9,480 nucleotides of DNA from Sva-07 sp041685755 (GTDB lineage Bacteria; Actinomycetota; Acidimicrobiia; Acidimicrobiales; Ilumatobacteraceae): the NCBI GenBank assembly GCA_041685755.1, contig JAWLFC010000109.1, positions 1-9,480 of the forward strand, written 5' to 3'. Of this stretch, positions 1 to 6,445 are shown one piece after another. The notes under the pieces are model-generated. The model did no database searches. It saw nothing but the letters and a program-made list of their open reading frames with translations, and was not told where the DNA came from. Position 1 is the first letter of the stretch. Each line of letters opens with the position of its first letter. The position numbers and the translations under genes are program-made.

Positions 1-1074
1 CCCGGCGAGCCGCCGTTCACCCTGCTCGACTACTTCCCCGACGACTACCTGCTCGTCATCGACGAGAGCCACGTCGCCGTGCCCCAGCTGCACGGCCAGT
101 TCGCCGGCGACCGCAGCCGCAAGGACATGCTCGTCGAGCACGGTTTCCGGCTCCCCTCGGCGCGCGACAACCGGCCGCTCACCTTCGAGGAGGTGCTCGA
201 ACGGGTCAACCAGTGCGTGTTCCTGTCGGCCACCCCGAGCGACTACGAGCTGCGGGTGTCGACCAACGTCGTCGAGCAGATCGTCCGCCCGACCGGCCTG
301 GTCGACCCCGAGGCGATCATCAAGCCGACCAAGGGCCAGATCGACGACCTGATGGAGATGGTCAACGATCGCGTCACTCGCGGCGACCGCGTGCTCGTCA
401 CCACGCTGACCAAGAAGATGGCCGAGGATCTGACCGACTACCTGCTGGAGCAGGGTCTGCGGGTGCGCTATCTGCACTCGAACATCGACACGATCCAGCG
501 CATCGAGATCCTGCGCGGGTTGCGCCTCGGCGACTTCGACGTGCTCGTCGGCATCAACCTGCTGCGCGAGGGCCTCGACCTGCCCGAGGTGTCACTCGTG
601 TGCATCCTCGACGCCGACAAGGAGGGGTTCCTGCGCTCGGAGACGTCGCTGATCCAGACGATGGGTCGCGCCGCCCGCAACGTCGACGGCCAGGTCGTGA
701 TGTACGCCGACACGATCACCCGCTCGATGCAGGCGGCGATCGACGAGACGCAGCGGCGCCGCAAGGTCCAGATCGCCTACAACGAAGAGCACGGCATCGA
801 CCCGCAGACGATCCGCAAGGCGGTCGGCGACATCCTGTCGCTGCTGCGCCCGGACGACACCGCACCGGTGCCGGGCAAGGATCGTCGGCGTCAGCGCGAG
901 CGCGACAAGGTGCAGCGCGACCTCAAGTCGCTGCCGCAGCAGGAGCTCGCCCGCCTCATCCAGACGTTGGAGGAGGAGATGCACGAGGCGTCCGCCGAGC
1001 TCAAGTTCGAGTACGCCGCCAAGCTTCGTGACGAGATCAACGACCTCCGCCGCGAGCTGCGCGACGCCCAGTAG
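1..1074 (+). CDS. uvrB: UvrABC system protein B, C-terminal part (5' end outside window)
   Basis: UvrB is the damage-verifying helicase-like subunit of nucleotide excision repair: UvrA loads it at lesions and it then recruits UvrC. The frame is open from base 1 and gives 357 residues, roughly the C-terminal half of a protein usually near 670-720 residues. Visible elements, in window residue numbers: the helicase motif II box DESH (21-24, in LLVIDESHVAVPQ), the conserved stretch GDRSRK followed by LVEHGFRLPSA, LSATPSDYEL (motif III-like), GINLLREGLDLPEVSL (motif V), QTMGRAARN (motif VI, 219-227), and a C-terminal UVR motif (about 315-352) that is the docking site for UvrC. The stop is TAG at 1072-1074. 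uvrA follows after 170 bp on the same strand but has its own promoter. The true start, the Walker A motif and any SOS box of uvrB lie upstream of the window. Confidence 0.97.
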   Translation, partial: PGEPPFTLLDYFPDDYLLVIDESHVAVPQLHGQFAGDRSRKDMLVEHGFRLPSARDNRPLTFEEVLERVNQCVFLSATPSDYELRVSTNVVEQIVRPTGLVDPEAIIKPTKGQIDDLMEMVNDRVTRGDRVLVTTLTKKMAEDLTDYLLEQGLRVRYLHSNIDTIQRIEILRGLRLGDFDVLVGINLLREGLDLPEVSLVCILDADKEGFLRSETSLIQTMGRAARNVDGQVVMYADTITRSMQAAIDETQRRRKVQIAYNEEHGIDPQTIRKAVGDILSLLRPDDTAPVPGKDRRRQRERDKVQRDLKSLPQQELARLIQTLEEEMHEASAELKFEYAAKLRDEINDLRRELRDAQ

Positions 1075-1094
1075 TCGCCGGTCCGACCCCAGAG

Positions 1095-1134
1095 CGATGA
1101 GCGAACGGGCCGAATGCGGCCACGTCGCTCATCG
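1095..1134 (+). repeat. 40-bp palindromic intergenic repeat, copy 1
   Basis: Perfect 10-bp inverted arms CGATGAGCGA (1095-1104) and TCGCTCATCG (1125-1134) enclose 20 nt. Inside is a second perfect stem, GGCCG (1108-1112) with CGGCC (1117-1121), around an AATG loop, making this the most strongly folded copy in the window. It begins 20 nt after the uvrB stop codon. There is no T-run after it, so it is not a classical intrinsic terminator, though it could stop transcription or protect the uvrB mRNA 3' end. It is the only unpaired copy: no second copy sits 61 bp to either side. Confidence 0.85.
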
Positions 1135-1212
1135 GTGGAGATGTTCGGCGGTGCTGTGGCGTCGTCCAGGGAGGCGAGCGTCCCGGGCGCCCACGCTGAC
1201 CTCGTCCATGTG

Positions 1213-1224
1213 GAACACATGTTC
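1213..1224. promoter_or_regulatory. LexA (SOS) operator of uvrA
   Basis: The 12-bp palindrome GAACACATGTTC matches the GAAC-N4-GTTC core of the LexA box known from Bacillus and Actinobacteria. It lies 20 bp upstream of the uvrA ATG and 5 bp upstream of the putative -10 hexamer, inside the promoter spacer, so bound LexA would block RNA polymerase. uvrA is a well-known SOS gene, which supports the call. A second dyad, CATGTG-GAA-CACATG (1207-1221), overlaps it. Confidence 0.85.
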
Positions 1225-1229
1225 GGCGA

Positions 1230-1235
1230 TAGGAT
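1230..1235 (+). promoter_or_regulatory. Putative -10 element of uvrA, leaderless or near-leaderless transcript
   Basis: TAGGAT fits the actinobacterial TANNNT -10 pattern and ends 9 nt before the uvrA ATG, so transcription would begin at or within a few bases of the start codon. No Shine-Dalgarno sequence is seen before this ATG, which agrees with leaderless initiation. The -35 region (about 1207-1212, CATGTG) is not recognisable, as is common in these organisms. Confidence 0.6.
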
Positions 1236-1244
1236 CGGGCGCTG

Positions 1245-4175
1245 ATGGCCGCCAACACCTCCGCCACCGACACCCGTTCGGGGGCGACGTCCACGAAGCC
1301 CGCTCCCCGCAAACGCACGCGCACGACACGCCCCGACGACCCGCAGATCGTCGTCCGGGGTGCCCGCGAGCACAACCTGAAGAACGTCAACGTCGAGTTG
1401 CCGCGCGACAGGCTGATCGTGTTCACCGGGCTGTCCGGATCGGGCAAGTCGAGCCTGGCGTTCGACACGATCTACGCCGAGGGGCAGCGTCGCTACGTCG
1501 AGTCGTTGAGCTCCTACGCCCGCCAGTTCCTCGGGCAGATGGACAAGCCCGACGTCGACATCATCGAGGGGCTGTCACCGGCGATCTCGATCGACCAGAA
1601 GTCAGCGAGTCGCAACCCGCGCTCCACCGTCGGCACGATCACCGAGGTCTACGACTACCTCCGGTTGCTCTACGCCCGCATCGGCGTGCAGCACTGCCCG
1701 AACGACGGCACGCGGCTACAGCGTCAGACGCCCCAGCAGATCGTCGACCGGATCCTCGACATGGACGACGGCATCCGCTTCCAGGTGCTCGCCCCGGTCG
1801 TGCGCGGTCGCAAGGGCGAGTACGACACGCTGCTCCAGGACCTCTCCGGCCAGGGCTACGTGCGCGCACGCATCGACGGCGAGACCGTCGACATCGACGA
1901 GTTCCTCAAGCGCGACGAGCGTCTGGCGAAGTACGAGAACCACAAGATCGAGATCGTCGTCGACCGCCTGGTGCTCAAGGAGGGCATCGAACGGCGGCTC
2001 ACCGATTCGCTCGAGCAGGCACTCGGTCTCGCCGACGGTGTGGCCGAGATCGAGGTCGTGCCGCGTGAAGGGGAGGGCCAGCCCGAGACGTTGACGTTCA
2101 GCCAGCACCTGGCCTGCCCGGTGTGCGGCACGAGCTACGACGAACCGGCGCCCCGCAACTTCTCGTTCAACTCGCCCTACGGCGCGTGCGCAGCCTGCGA
2201 CGGGCTCGGTACCACGTTCGAGGTCGACCCCGAGTTGATCATCCCCGACCCCGAGATGTCGCTCCTCGACGGCGCCATCGCGCCGTGGCGCAGCGCCAAC
2301 ACGCAGTACTTCACCCGCATGCTCGAATCGGTCGCCGAGGTCCAGGGCATCGACATGAGCGCCCCGTGGGAACAGCTCACTGCGAAGCAGCAGAAGGTCA
2401 TCCTCCACGGCGTGAAGGGGAAGATGACCGTGAAGTACAAGAACCGCTACGGGCGGTCGCGGTCGTACTCGACCGAGTACGAAGGCGTGATCCCGTGGAT
2501 CAAGCGGCGCCACGAGGGCAGCGACAGCGAGTGGGCGCGCGAGCAGTACGAGGGCTACATGCGCCTCGTCGCCTGCTCCACCTGCGACGGCGCCCGGCTG
2601 AAGCCGTCGACGCTGGCGGTCACCATCGAGGGCAAGAACATCTCCGAGGTGTCCGACATGTCGATCGGCGAGTCGGCCAAGTTCCTCGCCGCACTCGAAC
2701 TGTCCGAACGCGATCGGATGATCGCCGAGCGCGTCACCAAGGAGATCAACGCCCGCCTCGGATTCCTGCTCGACGTCGGGCTCGACTACCTGACGATGTC
2801 ACGGTCCGCCGGCACGCTGGCGGGCGGTGAGGCGCAGCGGATCCGCCTGGCGTCACAGATCGGGTCCGGGCTGGTCGGAACGTTGTACGTGCTCGACGAA
2901 CCGTCGATCGGCCTGCACCAGCGAGACAACCGTCGGCTGATCGACACGCTCACTCGGCTGCGTGACCTCGGCAACACCGTGATCGTGGTCGAGCACGACG
3001 AGGAGACCATCCGCGAGAGCGACTGGATCGTCGACATCGGTCCGGGTGCCGGCGAGCACGGCGGTGAGGTCGTGTACTCGGGCAAGGTGCCCGGGATCCT
3101 CAAGGTGAAGGAGTCGGTGACCGGGCAGTACCTGTCCGGTCGCAAGAAGATCCCGGTGCCCGAGCAGCGGCGACCGCAGGGTCTCGAGTTCCTGCGGATC
3201 CAGGGCGCACGCGAGCACAACCTGGCGAACATCGACGTCGACATCCCGCTCGGCAACTTCGTCACCGTCACCGGCGTGTCGGGCTCGGGCAAGTCGACGC
3301 TCGTTCGCGACATCCTCCTGCCCGTCCTGATGCAGCGCATCTACAAGTCGAAGATGGCCGCCGGCAAGCACAAGCGGATCGACGGCATCGAGTTCCTCGA
3401 CAAGGTCATCGACATGGACCAGTCGCCGATCGGCCGTACCCCGCGGTCGAACCCGGCGACGTACACCGGCGTGTTCGACAACGTCCGCAAGCTGTTCGCC
3501 TCCACCAACGAGGCGAAGGTGCGCGGCTACATGCCGGGCCGGTTCTCGTTCAACGTCAAGGGCGGGCGCTGCGAGGCATGCTCCGGAGACGGCACGTTGA
3601 AGATCGAGATGCACTTCCTGCCCGACGTGTACGTGCCGTGCGAGGTCTGTCACGGCGCCCGGTACAACCGCGACACGCTCGACATCGAGTTCAAGGGCAA
3701 GAACATCGCCGAGGTGCTCGACATGCCGGTCGCCGAGGCGGTCGAGTTCTTCGCCAACCAGCCCGGGATCGCCCGGTACATGCAGACCCTCGTCGACGTC
3801 GGCCTCGGATACGTGCGCCTCGGTCAGCCGGCCCCGACGTTGTCGGGTGGCGAAGCACAGCGCGTGAAGTTGTCGGCCGAGCTCGCCAAGCGGTCCACCG
3901 GTCACACGATCTATCTGCTCGACGAGCCGACCACCGGTCTGCACTTCGACGACGTCAAGCGCCTGCTCACCGTGCTGCAGCGTCTGGTCGACCAGGGCAA
4001 CACCGTGCTGGTGATCGAGCACAGTCTCGACGTGATCAAGACCGCCGACTGGGTGATCGACCTGGGCCCCAACGGCGGCAGCGGCGGCGGCATGATCGTC
4101 GGCGAGGGCCCGCCCGAGCACATCGCCACGCTCGAGGCCAGCCACACCGGCCGCTTCCTCCGCGACGTCCTCTGA
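1245..4175 (+). CDS. uvrA: UvrABC system protein A (excinuclease ATPase)
   Basis: UvrA is the dimeric ABC-type ATPase that scans DNA for bulky damage and loads UvrB. The 976 residues are a full length for the family, with a basic, Ser/Thr/Pro/Arg-rich N-terminal tail of about 33 residues before the conserved core. Two ATPase modules are intact. Module I has Walker A GLSGSGKS (62-69), signature LAGGEAQ (525-531) and Walker B LYVLDEPS (547-554). Module II has Walker A GVSGSGKS (677-684), signature LSGGEAQ (866-872) and Walker B IYLLDEPT (889-896). Zinc-module cysteines are present at C291/C294/C315/C318 and C776/C779/C799/C802, with a further family CxxC at 444-447 (CSTCDGARL). The ATG at 1245 is chosen because the -10 box and LexA operator sit just upstream. 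An SOS-inducible promoter separate from that of uvrB is likely. The stop is TGA at 4173-4175, followed 20 nt later by repeat copy 2. Confidence 0.98.
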   Translation: MAANTSATDTRSGATSTKPAPRKRTRTTRPDDPQIVVRGAREHNLKNVNVELPRDRLIVFTGLSGSGKSSLAFDTIYAEGQRRYVESLSSYARQFLGQMDKPDVDIIEGLSPAISIDQKSASRNPRSTVGTITEVYDYLRLLYARIGVQHCPNDGTRLQRQTPQQIVDRILDMDDGIRFQVLAPVVRGRKGEYDTLLQDLSGQGYVRARIDGETVDIDEFLKRDERLAKYENHKIEIVVDRLVLKEGIERRLTDSLEQALGLADGVAEIEVVPREGEGQPETLTFSQHLACPVCGTSYDEPAPRNFSFNSPYGACAACDGLGTTFEVDPELIIPDPEMSLLDGAIAPWRSANTQYFTRMLESVAEVQGIDMSAPWEQLTAKQQKVILHGVKGKMTVKYKNRYGRSRSYSTEYEGVIPWIKRRHEGSDSEWAREQYEGYMRLVACSTCDGARLKPSTLAVTIEGKNISEVSDMSIGESAKFLAALELSERDRMIAERVTKEINARLGFLLDVGLDYLTMSRSAGTLAGGEAQRIRLASQIGSGLVGTLYVLDEPSIGLHQRDNRRLIDTLTRLRDLGNTVIVVEHDEETIRESDWIVDIGPGAGEHGGEVVYSGKVPGILKVKESVTGQYLSGRKKIPVPEQRRPQGLEFLRIQGAREHNLANIDVDIPLGNFVTVTGVSGSGKSTLVRDILLPVLMQRIYKSKMAAGKHKRIDGIEFLDKVIDMDQSPIGRTPRSNPATYTGVFDNVRKLFASTNEAKVRGYMPGRFSFNVKGGRCEACSGDGTLKIEMHFLPDVYVPCEVCHGARYNRDTLDIEFKGKNIAEVLDMPVAEAVEFFANQPGIARYMQTLVDVGLGYVRLGQPAPTLSGGEAQRVKLSAELAKRSTGHTIYLLDEPTTGLHFDDVKRLLTVLQRLVDQGNTVLVIEHSLDVIKTADWVIDLGPNGGSGGGMIVGEGPPEHIATLEASHTGRFLRDVL

Positions 4176-4195
4176 CGCGACCCACCCCCACCAAG

Positions 4196-4235
4196 CGATG
4201 AGCGAGACGCCGCTATGCGGTCGCGTCGCTCACCA
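4196..4235 (+). repeat. 40-bp palindromic intergenic repeat, copy 2 (degenerate right arm)
   Basis: The left arm CGATGAGCGA (4196-4205) is intact. The right arm (4226-4235) reads TCGCTCACCA and pairs at 8 of 10 positions. The 20-nt inner segment keeps the central AT (4215-4216). The copy starts 20 nt after the uvrA stop, the same distance as copy 1 from uvrB. It forms a direct doublet with copy 3, with starts exactly 61 bp apart and a 21-nt spacer between cores. Confidence 0.8.
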
Positions 4236-4255
4236 CCGACGGTCGAACGGTGCGA

Positions 4256-4297
4256 GCGATGAGCGAAACGTCGGCATGTGGTCGCGTCGCTCATCGC
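4256..4297 (+). repeat. 40-bp palindromic intergenic repeat, copy 3
   Basis: The perfect inverted arms are 11 bp here: GCGATGAGCGA (4256-4266) and TCGCTCATCGC (4287-4297), with the same 20-nt inner length and central AT (4276-4277). The copy lies upstream of the MFS gene. Its ATG happens to be in frame with that gene, which can mislead start prediction. It is the second member of the uvrA-side doublet. Confidence 0.85.
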
Positions 4298-4342
4298 CGG
4301 GTCGTTGGGGGTCTCGTTCGTCGGAGCTGGCAGACTGCGCTG

Positions 4343-5588
4343 ATGGTCGACGCTCTGGCCGACACCGGCGTCGACCGGGCAGAACTCCAGCGGCGCACCC
4401 TGCGCTCGTTGCGCATCGCGCAGGTGCCGGGCCAGGCGGCGGTTGCCGGGATGGTCGCCGTGGTCTCGCTGTTGGCGAGCGACCTGCTCGGATCGGACCG
4501 CCTCGCCGGCATGGGCAGCGCGTCGTTCACGGTCGGCGCAGCGTTCACGGCGATTCCACTCGCCGCGTTCATGCGACGGCGAGGTCGGCGCATCGGGCTC
4601 ACGCGAGCGCTGCTGATCGGCGCCATGGGCGCATCGATCGCCGCCGCCGGTGGCCAGCTCCGGTGGTTCCCACTGTTCGTCGTCGGGATGATCGCATTCG
4701 GCGCCGGCCAGGCCGCCACGCTGCAGCAGCGCTACGTCGCCGCTGACCTCGCCGAATCCGACAAGCAGGGCGCCTCGATCGCCGCCATCGTCTGGATCGG
4801 AACGATCGGGGCGGTGCTCGGGCCCCTCCTCGTGCCGTTCGAGAAGCGCGCCGCGAGTCGAGTCGGGTTGGACGAGTTGGTCGGCCCGTTCGTGTTCGCG
4901 GCGGTCTTCTTCCTGATCGCTGCGACCGTGGTGTGGATGCGTCTGCGACCCGACCCGCTCGCAGTGATCGGAGGTATCGATCCCGATGCCGAACGAACCC
5001 GGCTGCTCCGCGTCGTTCGGTCGTCGGCGTCGGTGATCTGGGCGTCTCACGGAGCCCGTTTGGGAATCGCGGCGCTGGCGGTGAGCCAAGCGGCGATGGT
5101 CGGCGTCATGACGATGACGCCGCCCCACATGAAGGACCACGGCCATGCCGACCTGTCGGCGTTCGTGATCGCGCTGCACATCGTCGGGATGTACGGGTTG
5201 GCGCCCGTCGTCGGTCGTTACGTCGACCGAGCCGGTCCGGTTCGTGCCATCCAGGTCGGTGCGATGATCCTCGGCGCCGGCACGATCACCACGGTGCTGG
5301 CGGGCTACGTGCCCGTGCTGATGTTCGTGGGGTTGTTCTTCCTCGGGCTCGGCTGGAACTTCGGGCTCATCGGCGGCACGACGATCCTCACTGCGTCGGT
5401 GCCGGAACGATCTCGCGTCGAGGTGCAGGGAACCGGCGACCTGACGCTCAGCCTGTGCGGCGCTGCGGCGGCGTTGAGCTCGGGCTTCGTGAAGGACTCC
5501 TTCGGCTTCCACCTCCTCGCCGACGGTGCGACGGCGCTCGCCGCGGCCCTGCTCGTCCTGGCCTGGTACACCGCCGCCACGATGCGCA
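4343..5588 (+). CDS. MFS transporter, 3' tail lost in the assembly gap
   Basis: Major facilitator superfamily membrane transporter; the substrate cannot be told from sequence. The 415 visible residues hold about 12 hydrophobic segments (roughly 29-50, 57-77, 88-104, 108-128, 145-165, 180-200, 239-259, 272-290, 301-321, 323-345, 366-386, 392-412), so only a short tail should be missing. The loop between segments 8 and 9 carries a motif A variant, GRYVDRAGPVRAI (291-303). The equivalent loop in the first half (AFMRRRGRRIGL) keeps the arginines but lacks the aspartate. A Met/His-rich stretch, MTMTPPHMKDHGH (256-268), ends segment 7; I recall similar stretches in actinobacterial MFS proteins. The start is set at ATG 4343 because the open frame further upstream runs through repeat copy 3 and gives arginine-rich, unconvincing protein. 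No good Shine-Dalgarno is seen (GGAG at 4323-4326 is too distant). The gene converges on the AbiEi-like gene across the gap. Confidence 0.85.
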
Positions 5589-5688
5589 NNNNNNNNNNNN
5601 NNNNNNNNNNNNNNNNNNNNNNNNNNNNNNNNNNNNNNNNNNNNNNNNNNNNNNNNNNNNNNNNNNNNNNNNNNNNNNNNNNNNNNNN
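5589..5688. other. Assembly gap: 100 unknown bases
   Basis: A run of exactly 100 N. This length is a common placeholder for a gap of unknown size, so the real distance may differ. It hides the 3' ends of two convergent genes, the MFS transporter and the AbiEi-like gene. No protein sequence should be read across it. Confidence 0.99.
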
Positions 5689-6230
5689 GGGGAGAGCCAG
5701 TCGGCGGCGACCGCCAGGAAGTCGTCGTCGCAGAGCCCTCCGTCGTGAGCAGCCTGTTCGATCACCGAGAGAAGGTCGCCCGCTCGGAGCCAGCGCGCGA
5801 GATCGAACGCAGTGCGCGCCCGAGTGGTGACCCTGATGCCGTCGTCACGCTCCACGACGTCGTGCTCGTGGCGAGCATCCGTGCGGTAGGGCACGACCCA
5901 CTTGGCGATCGCTGGGTTGCTGGCACGCGGGGCGAGAACGTGGATCCGATGGTCGCGCGGAAGCCGGCGCAGCCCCCACAGCCGGCCGGCGGTCGGGCCG
6001 GCGACGGCGACATCGGGGCGGGCCAGGCAGACAGCGGCACATCGGCTCGACTCGGTCTCAGGCGCACTCGGCGTTCGGTATGCTCCGCGCAGTACGAGGT
6101 CGAGGCCGCCGGATTGTTGGAGATGCCGGAGCTGCCGGGGCGTCAGCCCGGCCTCGAGGAGCTGTCGAGTCGAGGCAGCGCCGTGCTGGCGGGCAAAGAG
6201 AGCGTGAGCTCTCGGGGGGAGATGGACCAC
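5689..6230 (-). CDS. AbiEi-type antitoxin-like protein (type IV TA family), C-terminus lost in gap
   Basis: 180 residues are visible before the gap. The N-terminus is a predicted winged helix typical of AbiEi-family antitoxin domains: RQHGAASTRQLLEAGLTPRQ (14-33), then a basic wing ending in VLRGAYRTP (46-54). The middle region AAVCLARPDVAVAGPTAGRL (65-84) followed by WGLRRLP, and GIRVTTRARTAFDLARW (131-147), match the pattern of the common actinobacterial AbiEi/DUF559-like proteins. In that group the N-terminal domain is often followed by a Vsr/DUF559-type nuclease-like domain; whether one exists here is hidden by the gap. No AbiEii nucleotidyltransferase toxin is visible upstream, so it looks like an orphan, but a downstream partner cannot be excluded. 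The GTG start at 6230 is supported by GGAGG six bases upstream. An overlapping ATG at 6232 is in another frame. Function as an antitoxin is unproven; a plain DNA-binding regulator is possible. Confidence 0.75.
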
Positions 6231-6236
6231 ATCGAA

Positions 6237-6241
6237 CCTCC
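6237..6241 (-). promoter_or_regulatory. Ribosome binding site deciding the GTG start of the AbiEi-like gene
   Basis: GGAGG on the minus strand, 6 nt before GTG 6230. It is the clearest Shine-Dalgarno sequence in the window and fixes a non-ATG start. The other genes here have weak or no such site. Confidence 0.7.
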
Positions 6242-6276
6242 GGACATCGAGACGTCGGAGGGAGTCGGCCCGCAGA

Positions 6277-6282
6277 ACGCTA
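6277..6282 (-). promoter_or_regulatory. Possible -10 element for the AbiEi-like gene
   Basis: TAGCGT on the minus strand fits TANNNT and would give a leader of about 40 nt containing the GGAGG site. No clear -35 element is seen. The motif is short, so chance occurrence is quite possible. Confidence 0.3.
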
Positions 6283-6315
6283 CTGCGTCGGTCCGGACGA
6301 ACCTCGACCGCCGTC

Positions 6316-6363
6316 GAAGCGATGAGCGAAAGGACGGTATTGGGGCGCCTCGCTCATCGCTTC
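6316..6363 (+). repeat. Palindromic intergenic repeat, copy 4 (longest arms)
   Basis: The perfect inverted arms extend to 14 bp: GAAGCGATGAGCGA (6316-6329) and TCGCTCATCGCTTC (6350-6363), around the usual 20 nt with central AT (6339-6340). The 40-bp core is 6320-6359. The copy lies between the start of the AbiEi-like gene and the end of the rhomboid-like gene (both on the minus strand), and pairs with copy 5 at a 61-bp period. The inner segment is closest in sequence to copy 5. Confidence 0.85.
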
Positions 6364-6378
6364 AGGCAATCAGCGGGC

Positions 6379-6422
6379 AGCGATGAGCGAAGGGACGGCA
6401 TCGGGGCGCTTGGCTCATCGCT
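6379..6422 (+). repeat. Palindromic intergenic repeat, copy 5
   Basis: The core is 6381-6420: left arm CGATGAGCGA and right arm TGGCTCATCG, with one mismatch, extending two more paired bases on each side (6379-6422). The 20-nt inner segment keeps the central AT (6400-6401). It ends about 25 nt beyond the rhomboid-like stop codon. It is in the same orientation as the other copies relative to the plus strand, judged by the asymmetric GG at inner positions 14-15. Confidence 0.8.
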
Positions 6423-6444
6423 CGCGGGGTGGGGTGCCCGAGCG
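6419..6444 (-). terminator. Possible terminator hairpin after the rhomboid-like gene
   Basis: On the minus strand CGCTCG and CGAGCG form a 6-bp stem starting 1 nt after the TGA, with possible G-C pairs continuing inward past one bulged base. Its far arm runs into the outer edge of repeat copy 5. There is no U-tract, so only weak or factor-assisted termination can be argued. Confidence 0.3.
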
Positions 6445-6445
6445 C

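Noticed and set aside
1097..1135. A conserved small peptide encoded by the repeat (MSE-x4-G-R/H-V/L-AH, same frame in all five copies)
   Set aside because: The Gly codon varies only at its third base and Val/Leu are swapped, which looks protein-like, but the frames run on into unrelated sequence of different lengths with no common end, no ribosome binding site precedes them, and the arms force most of the shared residues. A palindromic DNA element explains the data better.
1141..1228. 10-bp direct repeat ATGTTCGGCG (1141-1150 and 1219-1228), as a second LexA site
   Set aside because: The first copy has only the right half GTTC, and the left half-site is absent (GTGG instead of GAAC). Probably chance.
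2853..4145. Long open frames opposite uvrA and uvrC (such as minus-strand 2853-4145 and 6354-9101)
   Set aside because: They are antisense to complete, well-conserved genes, are rich in Arg/His/Asp/Val from reversed high-GC codons, and show no recognisable domain. They are typical shadows.
4196..4297. CRISPR array or integron attC-like site
   Set aside because: Only two units occur per site, the units are imperfect, no cas or integrase gene is visible, and there is no attC core. Even period alone is not enough.
4256..4297. Insertion sequence or MITE with terminal inverted repeats
   Set aside because: The arms enclose only 20 nt, no flanking target duplication is seen, and no transposase is in the window. 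Mobility by a distant enzyme stays possible and is covered in the repeat finding.
4305..4336. Promoter for the MFS gene (TTGGGG and CAGACT)
   Set aside because: The spacing is 20 bp and the -10 lacks the leading T. Too weak to list.
5448..5588. Extension of the AbiEi-like protein across the N run into 5448-5588
   Set aside because: The gap size is unknown, so the frame cannot be carried over it. The sequence on the far side is the end of the MFS gene on the other strand.
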